Source: Colwellia psychrerythraea
GTDB lineage: Bacteria > Pseudomonadota > Gammaproteobacteria > Enterobacterales > Alteromonadaceae
Direction: 5' to 3'
DNA length: 64,000 nucleotides
NCBI RefSeq assembly: GCF_000764185.1
Contig: NZ_JQEC01000071.1
Coordinates: 124,001 to 188,000, forward strand
A program made the position numbers and the translations under genes. This document shows, piece by piece, positions 60,411 to 64,000 of the stretch. Position 1 is the stretch's first letter. Each line of letters opens with the position of its first letter. Under the pieces are notes generated by a model. It was not told the DNA's origin. It searched no databases and saw only the letters and a program-made list of their open reading frames with translations.

Positions 60411-61376
60411 CTAGAATAAATCGGATAACGGACTTCTCACTCCATTTGCGCCATGCTCAATCACATGAGTATATATTTGCGTAGTACGAATATCCGTGTG
60501 ACCTAATTGCTCTTGTACTGTTCTTATATCTGCGCCACGTTGTAATAAGTGTGTGGCAAATGAATGTCGTAAGGTATGACAAGTGACATTTTTATCTATA
60601 CCGCCATTTTTTGCTGCCAGTTTTACGGCTTTCCGGAGGCTTGTTTCATCAATATGATGTCGACGCACAAAATCAGTTTCAGGGTCTTTACTTAACCGAT
60701 TAGAGGGAAAAAGGTAATGCCACTGCACATCATTGCTGGCACTGGGGTACTTTCTTGCTAAGGCAAAAGGCAGCCAGACCCCTTTATAATCAGGGGTTAG
60801 TTGATCTTGCTGATACATTGATTTAACCATAGAAATTTGTACTTTCAATGACTCACACAGCTCTTTAGCTAACGTAACACGACGGTTTTTACCGCCCTTT
60901 CCTTGCCAAATTTGAATCGCATGAAAGTCAAAATCTATATCTTGAATTCGTAAACGGACTACTTCCATTAAACGTAGGCCACTGCCATACATTAATTGGC
61001 ATGGTAAAACATAACGACTTACTACCTTGGTTAATAATGTAGTTACCTCAGCTTGGGTTAAGACCACAGGTAATTTTGTATGTTGTTTAGATTTATTAAA
61101 ATTGAGCTCAAGGGTTAAGGGCTTTAAAAGAATTGCCTTATATAAAAACACTAAAGCATTTAACGCAATACCCTGCGTGTTAGCCGCAACATCAAGCTTG
61201 TTTGTTAAATAGGAGAGGAATTGCTCAACTTCTCTATCATGACAACTTATAGGGTGGCGGTGACCATTAAAGTTTATGTAAGCTTTGATCCAATAAACAT
61301 AGCTTTGAATCGTTCTTTTTGCATAACGCTTTAAACGCATTTGCTCGGATATATAATTTAAAAATGGAGAAGCCAT
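60411..61376 (-). CDS. intI: integron integrase
   Basis: Tyrosine recombinase of 321 aa that moves gene cassettes between attI and attC. Catalytic residues are all present: R135 (YGSGLRLMEVVRLR), K163, H267 and R270 (CHTLRHSFATHLL), H293 (EQLGHTDIRT) and Y302 (TQIYTHV). The integrase-specific extra segment is present at about residues 205-250 (LPFALARKYPSASNDVQWHY, ETDFVRRHHIDETSLRKAV), which separates IntI from XerC/D. The gene points away from the cassette array, the standard layout. A LexA box lies 18 bases upstream of the ATG, so SOS induction is likely. No frameshift or missing residue: it appears functional. Confidence 0.97.
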   Translation of the reverse strand: MASPFLNYISEQMRLKRYAKRTIQSYVYWIKAYINFNGHRHPISCHDREVEQFLSYLTNKLDVAANTQGIALNALVFLYKAILLKPLTLELNFNKSKQHTKLPVVLTQAEVTTLLTKVVSRYVLPCQLMYGSGLRLMEVVRLRIQDIDFDFHAIQIWQGKGGKNRRVTLAKELCESLKVQISMVKSMYQQDQLTPDYKGVWLPFALARKYPSASNDVQWHYLFPSNRLSKDPETDFVRRHHIDETSLRKAVKLAAKNGGIDKNVTCHTLRHSFATHLLQRGADIRTVQEQLGHTDIRTTQIYTHVIEHGANGVRSPLSDLF

Positions 61377-61394
61377 AGTAACCCCAAAAAACTA

Positions 61395-61410
61395 CTGTAT
61401 ATTGATACAG
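61395..61410. promoter_or_regulatory. LexA box of intI
   Basis: CTGTATATTGATACAG fits the CTG-N10-CAG SOS operator and is placed 18 bases before the intI start codon, as in Vibrio cholerae and mobile integrons. Confidence 0.85.
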
Positions 61411-61420
61411 TCTAGTGTAT

Positions 61421-61577
61421 TTCCTTCTTTCTACAAGAAAGCGGGAATAATTCCGCCTTTCACACATCAACCACTACGAGTTTTATTTTTAACTTATTGA
61501 TTAAAATAGAACAATAAAGTAACCTCTAGATATTATAAAATCATGGAAGATAAATATCCTCTTGTAGAAAGAAGGAA
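61421..61577. repeat. 18-bp inverted repeat framing the attI leader
   Basis: TTCCTTCTTTCTACAAGA at 61421-61438 and its exact reverse complement at 61560-61577, with 121 bases between. The right copy ends 19 bases before the attI crossover. Confidence 0.75.
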
Positions 61578-61596
61578 TTTTTCCTCTTAATAAACT

Positions 61597-61603
61597 GTTA
61601 TAC
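61597..61603 (+). other. attI: attI core site (first cassette junction)
   Basis: GTTATAC is the core site where cassette 1 begins; its reverse complement GTATAAC is the R'' box of attC1, as expected for an integrated cassette. The full attI extends leftward from here into the 61377-61597 leader, which also must contain the cassette promoter. Confidence 0.8.
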
Positions 61604-61618
61604 GACTAGAGGTTTAGC

Positions 61619-61933
61619 ATGGATGATCGGATGTCTGAATATCTTAAAGATTGTTCTCCGTATATATCTAAATTCCTGTATGACATTGATAAACGAATTA
61701 TAGAATTAGTATGCGTTGACAGCATTGATAATTGTTTGCCAAAACGGAAAATAAAAATTTCAGGTATTCAATCTTATACAGAAGAAACCATCGATGATGA
61801 ATTTGATGATAATTGTATGGATGGTGTAATTGGCTTACATGAAATGGCAGTTGGTAAGTTTTGTATCCGCACAGAAAAAAAAGAAGTAATTGTGCTATAT
61901 GACGGAACTATTGTAGTAACTAACGTCGTATAA
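61619..61933 (+). CDS. cassette 1 protein, unknown
   Basis: 104-aa acidic soluble protein starting at ATG 61619 behind AGAGG. It is Cys-containing and rich in Asp/Glu/Ile (IDDEFDDNCMDGV, KEVIVLYDGTIVV). No membrane segment or recognised domain. Its stop codon lies inside the R'' box of attC1, the usual compact cassette design. Being first in the array it is the most likely cassette to be expressed. Confidence 0.7.
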   Translation: MDDRMSEYLKDCSPYISKFLYDIDKRIIELVCVDSIDNCLPKRKIKISGIQSYTEETIDDEFDDNCMDGVIGLHEMAVGKFCIRTEKKEVIVLYDGTIVVTNVV

Positions 61934-62027
61934 CAAGCACTTCAAACGGAACAAAAACAGTTGGTTAGGTTCCGCTTCGCTACACATTTTAACCAACTAT
62001 TTTTGTCCGCTTAAGTGGGCGTTAGTA
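61928..62027 (+). repeat. attC1
   Basis: R'' GTATAAC (61928-61934), inner arms GTTGGTTA...TAACCAAC around the conserved centre TTCCGCTTCGCTACACATTT, and R' GTTAGTA (62021-62027). About 100 bases, able to fold as the single-strand hairpin used by IntI. Confidence 0.92.
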
Positions 62028-62426
62028 GGCAATTCTATGAGTGAGCTTAGTCCAAACACTGAGTATTTAGTTCATACACTTTATAAGTCTAGAGAAGCTA
62101 AAGAAATCGGTGATATATTAGAAGTTGAATGCGGTACAGAATCACTTGGATGTGATGACTGGACTCCAGTCGAAATGGAACGTATACGATTCGCAGTTTT
62201 AAAATTAGCTACTGAGAGTGATTCGGGTTTAGAGAACGCTTTAAAGCTTGTTACTACCGATTGGCGTGATCTGTTAATGGTCGCAGGGTTTGGTGAAGAC
62301 TTAAATGCCCATGAAAAATGGTATGAGTCAGTTGCCAACTAACAAGCTAATTAATAGGACAAAAATCAGTTGGCTGTTTTCGTTCCTCAACATTTTAGCC
62401 AACCAATTTTTGCCCATTATTAGGGC
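62021..62426 (+). mobile_element. integron cassette 2
   Basis: Core site GTTAGTA to the next core site at 62427; one gene plus attC2. Confidence 0.88.
62037..62342 (+). CDS. cassette 2 protein, unknown
   Basis: 101-aa soluble acidic protein, ATG 62037 (MSELSPNTEYLVHTLYKSRE). Helix-rich with conserved-looking DWTPVEMERIRFAVLKL and TTDWRDLLMVAGFG segments. No signal or known domain; the fold type recalls small cassette proteins of unknown role found in Vibrio arrays. The gene begins 16 bases after the cassette boundary and its stop lies in attC2. Confidence 0.7.
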   Translation: MSELSPNTEYLVHTLYKSREAKEIGDILEVECGTESLGCDDWTPVEMERIRFAVLKLATESDSGLENALKLVTTDWRDLLMVAGFGEDLNAHEKWYESVAN

Positions 62427-62433
62427 GTTATGT
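62337..62433 (+). repeat. attC2
   Basis: R'' AACTAAC, arms GTTGGCT/AGCCAAC, R' GTTATGT. The centre (TTTTCGTTCCTCAACATTTT) diverges from the other attC sites. Confidence 0.9.
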
Positions 62434-62756
62434 GTCTAATTAGCTGAAGTGTTAGGAAGCAAGGATTTGACCTCATTAGAAGTATTTATATCTATCATCG
62501 CTGTGCTAATTGTTGTGTTAGCTATTCGTGCTTACAAATTAAGAGACATTAGGTGTTCAAATTGTGGAGATCCCATGAAACTAAACTCTGAACGGAGTAA
62601 ATGGATTTGTGTATCCTGCAAAGCTGAAGTTGTTAAAAAACATTAAGTTTGGTGGTAAAGTCACATAACAAGAAAATAAACAGGGACACGTAACGCTTGC
62701 TCGGTTTCACTTCGTTCCACAATTTTAGCAAGCGCTACTTAGCCCGTTATTTGGGC
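62427..62756 (+). mobile_element. integron cassette 3
   Basis: Core site GTTATGT to 62757; one short gene plus attC3. Confidence 0.88.
62467..62646 (+). CDS. cassette 3: small membrane protein with zinc ribbon
   Basis: About 59 aa from TTG 62467 (AGGAAG seven bases upstream; an in-frame GTG at 62449 lacks a ribosome site). One membrane helix (VFISIIAVLIVVLAIRAY) followed by a zinc ribbon CSNCGDPM ... WICVSCKAEV. Topology: membrane first, zinc module in the cytoplasm. Related in parts, but not in order, to cassette 5. Confidence 0.65.
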   Translation: MTSLEVFISIIAVLIVVLAIRAYKLRDIRCSNCGDPMKLNSERSKWICVSCKAEVVKKH

Positions 62757-62763
62757 GTTATAT
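62663..62763 (+). repeat. attC3
   Basis: R'' ACATAAC is the exact reverse complement of the cassette 3 leading core GTTATGT. Arms CTTGCT/AGCAAG, R' GTTATAT at 62757-62763. Confidence 0.92.
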
Positions 62764-63312
62764 GAACTGAGGCACTATTGGCATTTGAAAAATATCTTTT
62801 TATTCTAGGCTCTATCGGGTTACTTATCCTTGCAAGTATGCATTTATTGGTTGAGAGTGCTATTGATTATGAAATAATAATTTTAGGTTTAAGTTTCTTT
62901 AGTCCTTTTGTTTTATCTTTAGGAGCCTGTATAAAAAAAGATGTTTATTTGGGTCATAACTCCCCTTGGTCATTTTTTTTAATTGTGAGCAGTATGTTTA
63001 TGACTGCCCCTTTATTATCATTACTTTATCCCAATCAAGAGTTTCTTAGTCTCAAATTCTTAGCTTTTTTAACACCGTTTATGGTGGTAGGTTGGTATTA
63101 TTTATTTTCTAGCAAGCCGAATAGTATGCTTTTACATTTTAAAATCAGGCCTGTCATTTTATATTCTTTAGTATTTACTATTTGTATCTTACTTTTCATT
63201 GGGTTAGGTGTTAAGTTCATATAACAAGCCATTCAAGCAGGACTTTTAACAGTTGGTTAGGTTCCGCTTCGCTTCACATTATAACCAACAATTAAAAGCC
63301 TCTTAATGGGGC
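62757..63312 (+). mobile_element. integron cassette 4
   Basis: Core site GTTATAT to 63313; one gene plus attC4. Confidence 0.88.
62778..63224 (+). CDS. cassette 4: four-helix membrane protein
   Basis: 148 aa from TTG 62778 with GAGG six bases upstream. Four or five hydrophobic helices (about residues 7-24, 33-50, 62-80, 90-107, 125-146). No catalytic motif. Membrane proteins are common in chromosomal integron arrays; function unknown. Stop lies within attC4. Confidence 0.7.
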   Translation: MAFEKYLFILGSIGLLILASMHLLVESAIDYEIIILGLSFFSPFVLSLGACIKKDVYLGHNSPWSFFLIVSSMFMTAPLLSLLYPNQEFLSLKFLAFLTPFMVVGWYYLFSSKPNSMLLHFKIRPVILYSLVFTICILLFIGLGVKFI

Positions 63313-63319
63313 GTTATAT
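63219..63319 (+). repeat. attC4
   Basis: R'' ATATAAC is the exact complement of the leading core GTTATAT of its own cassette. Arms GTTGGTTA/TAACCAAC, centre almost identical to attC1; R' GTTATAT. Confidence 0.92.
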
Positions 63320-63656
63320 TTCAATCAGGGTATGCAAACTTAAATGGCTCAGTGTAAAAAATGCAAAGCGGATATTGTGCCCTTAGAAGTTAAAGTGGCA
63401 ATGAACAAGTCATATTATGTGTGTCCCGTTTGCAAATATAGAATTAGTAGCTTTAGCATTAAAGGTTTATTCATCTTTATCGGTAGTGCAATATTGCTAT
63501 GGGCTATTCTTTTTATTCATCACCACATGACAAATTAACTTTTTGGTTTGTGTATTTGAAATATAACAAGCGCATTAAGAATGGGACTGCTAACAGCTTG
63601 CTCAGTTCCACTTCGTTACACATTTTAGCAAGCTATTATCAGCCCCTTATGCGGGC
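63313..63656 (+). mobile_element. integron cassette 5
   Basis: Core site GTTATAT to 63657; one short gene plus attC5. Confidence 0.88.
63344..63538 (+). CDS. cassette 5: zinc ribbon plus membrane helix
   Basis: 64 aa from ATG 63344. N-terminal zinc ribbon CKKCKADIV ... YVCPVCKYR, then one membrane helix (GLFIFIGSAILLWAILFI) and a His-rich end IHHHM. Same two parts as cassette 3 but in opposite order. The ribosome site is weak. Confidence 0.65.
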   Translation: MAQCKKCKADIVPLEVKVAMNKSYYVCPVCKYRISSFSIKGLFIFIGSAILLWAILFIHHHMTN

Positions 63657-63663
63657 GTTAGTT
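63561..63663 (+). repeat. attC5
   Basis: R'' ATATAAC complements its cassette's leading GTTATAT. Arms AGCTTGCT/AGCAAGCT, R' GTTAGTT at 63657-63663. Confidence 0.92.
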
Positions 63664-63675
63664 GGCACCACTAGT

Positions 63676-63786
63676 TCAAGTACATTTTTTATTGTTAAAG
63701 CGGTGTTTTCTAAATTGGTTTGGTGGGTTACGCCTCCGTTTTCGCCATTTACTTTTAGGTGATAACCAGCGAAAATCTAGCCTCAT
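63676..63786 (-). CDS. possible antisense 36-aa basic peptide in cassette 6
   Basis: Frame MRLDFRWLSPKSKWRKRRRN and onward to residue 36, very rich in Arg/Lys. Weak ribosome context. Reverse-oriented genes do occur in cassettes, but this is a short frame and may be chance. Confidence 0.2.
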   Translation of the reverse strand: MRLDFRWLSPKSKWRKRRRNPPNQFRKHRFNNKKCT

Positions 63787-63944
63787 TTGTCAATTAAGGT
63801 TTGGTTTGTTCGCTTCAATAACTCTTGTTTAGTGGCTCAAAGTTCAAGCTTTTGTGTGTAGTGGTGCTGGGCGTTTATTGCTTCTTCCGAATACCCCATA
63901 AACATGGTAACGTATTGTAAAGTTGGTGCTTTTAATTAAATATC

Positions 63945-64000
63945 AACTAACAAGGCAATCAAACGGACACGTACAGTTGGCTCGGTTCCGCTTCGCTTCA
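63945..64000 (+). repeat. attC6, 5' part
   Basis: R'' AACTAAC followed by GTTGGCTC and the conserved centre TTCCGCTTCGCTTCA; continues past the window, so the array goes on. Confidence 0.85.

Larger units (their letters stand above)
61597..62020 (+). mobile_element. integron cassette 1
   Basis: Single-gene cassette from the attI core to the core site at 62021. Contains the 104-aa gene at 61619 and attC1. Confidence 0.88.
63657..64000 (+). mobile_element. integron cassette 6, apparently without a sense gene (truncated by window)
   Basis: Starts GTTAGTT at 63657; the matching R'' AACTAAC begins attC6 at 63945. No sense-strand ORF of useful length lies between. A basic 36-codon antisense frame is at 63676-63786. 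The 3' part of attC6 is outside the window. Confidence 0.75.

Noticed and set aside
61490-61545. Candidate cassette promoter Pc
   Set aside because: Several TATAAT/TTGATT-like hexamers occur but none pairs at 16-18 bases, so no promoter was annotated.
63499-63762. 87-codon open frame running across attC5 into cassette 6
   Set aside because: It overlaps the zinc-ribbon gene's 3' end and reads through the whole attC site; cassette genes stop at or before R''. Almost certainly chance.

Overview
The window looks like chromosomal DNA of a marine gammaproteobacterium of the Alteromonadales, most likely Colwellia or a close relative. The base composition is AT-rich, housekeeping proteins are closest in memory to Colwellia/Pseudoalteromonas types, Rnf/Rsx and Suc/Sdh gene orders are gammaproteobacterial, and a chromosomal integron of the Vibrio/Alteromonadales kind starts at the right end. 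Genus is inferred from memory of protein families, not from a search.

Layout. 1-8 kb: a partial DMT exporter, a small ORF, an M9 collagenase-like lipoprotein, thioredoxin 2, a large Ig-like lipoprotein and a pseudoazurin with a Fur-box-like site. 8-16.5 kb: accessory genes (lineage-type small proteins, an esterase, an SGNH hydrolase, a NADAR-RibA fusion, a solute-binding protein, a CPBP protease, an HNH nuclease), interrupted by two copies of a 230-bp MITE-like repeat and a roughly 700-bp nest of inverted repeats. 16.5-28.6 kb: TCA-cycle block sdhCDAB-sucABCD on the minus strand, divergent from gltA. 29-34.7 kb: tcdA facing a csdA-csdE fusion, a TPR/HExxH membrane protein and nlpI. 34.8-44.4 kb: the translation/transcription operon rimP-nusA-infB-rbfA-truB-rpsO-pnp, preceded by a strong promoter, a 35-codon membrane-peptide ORF and two terminator-like hairpins. 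44.6-53.7 kb: a CsrD-like degenerate GGDEF/EAL protein, then rsxABCDGE-nth. 53.7-60.3 kb: gloA, an AGXT-like aminotransferase, yaeQ, an M28 peptidase, a GNAT and a DUF885 lipoprotein. 60.4-64 kb: integron integrase intI (minus strand) with a LexA box, attI, and at least six gene cassettes separated by attC sites.

Functional themes: central carbon metabolism and electron transfer (Sdh, Suc, GltA, Rsx), iron-sulfur/sulfur trafficking (CsdAE, Nth, Rsx), RNA metabolism (rimP to pnp), surface/periplasmic proteolysis (collagenase, M28, DUF885, TPR-HExxH protein), and SOS-controlled gene capture. The most unusual items are the integron array, whose cassettes each carry an attC R'' box matching their own leading core site; the small ORF plus tandem terminators ahead of rimP-nusA; the NADAR-RibA fusion; and two uncatalogued repeat families (230-bp MITE with 18-bp terminal inverted repeats; nested inverted-repeat element at 15232-15931).
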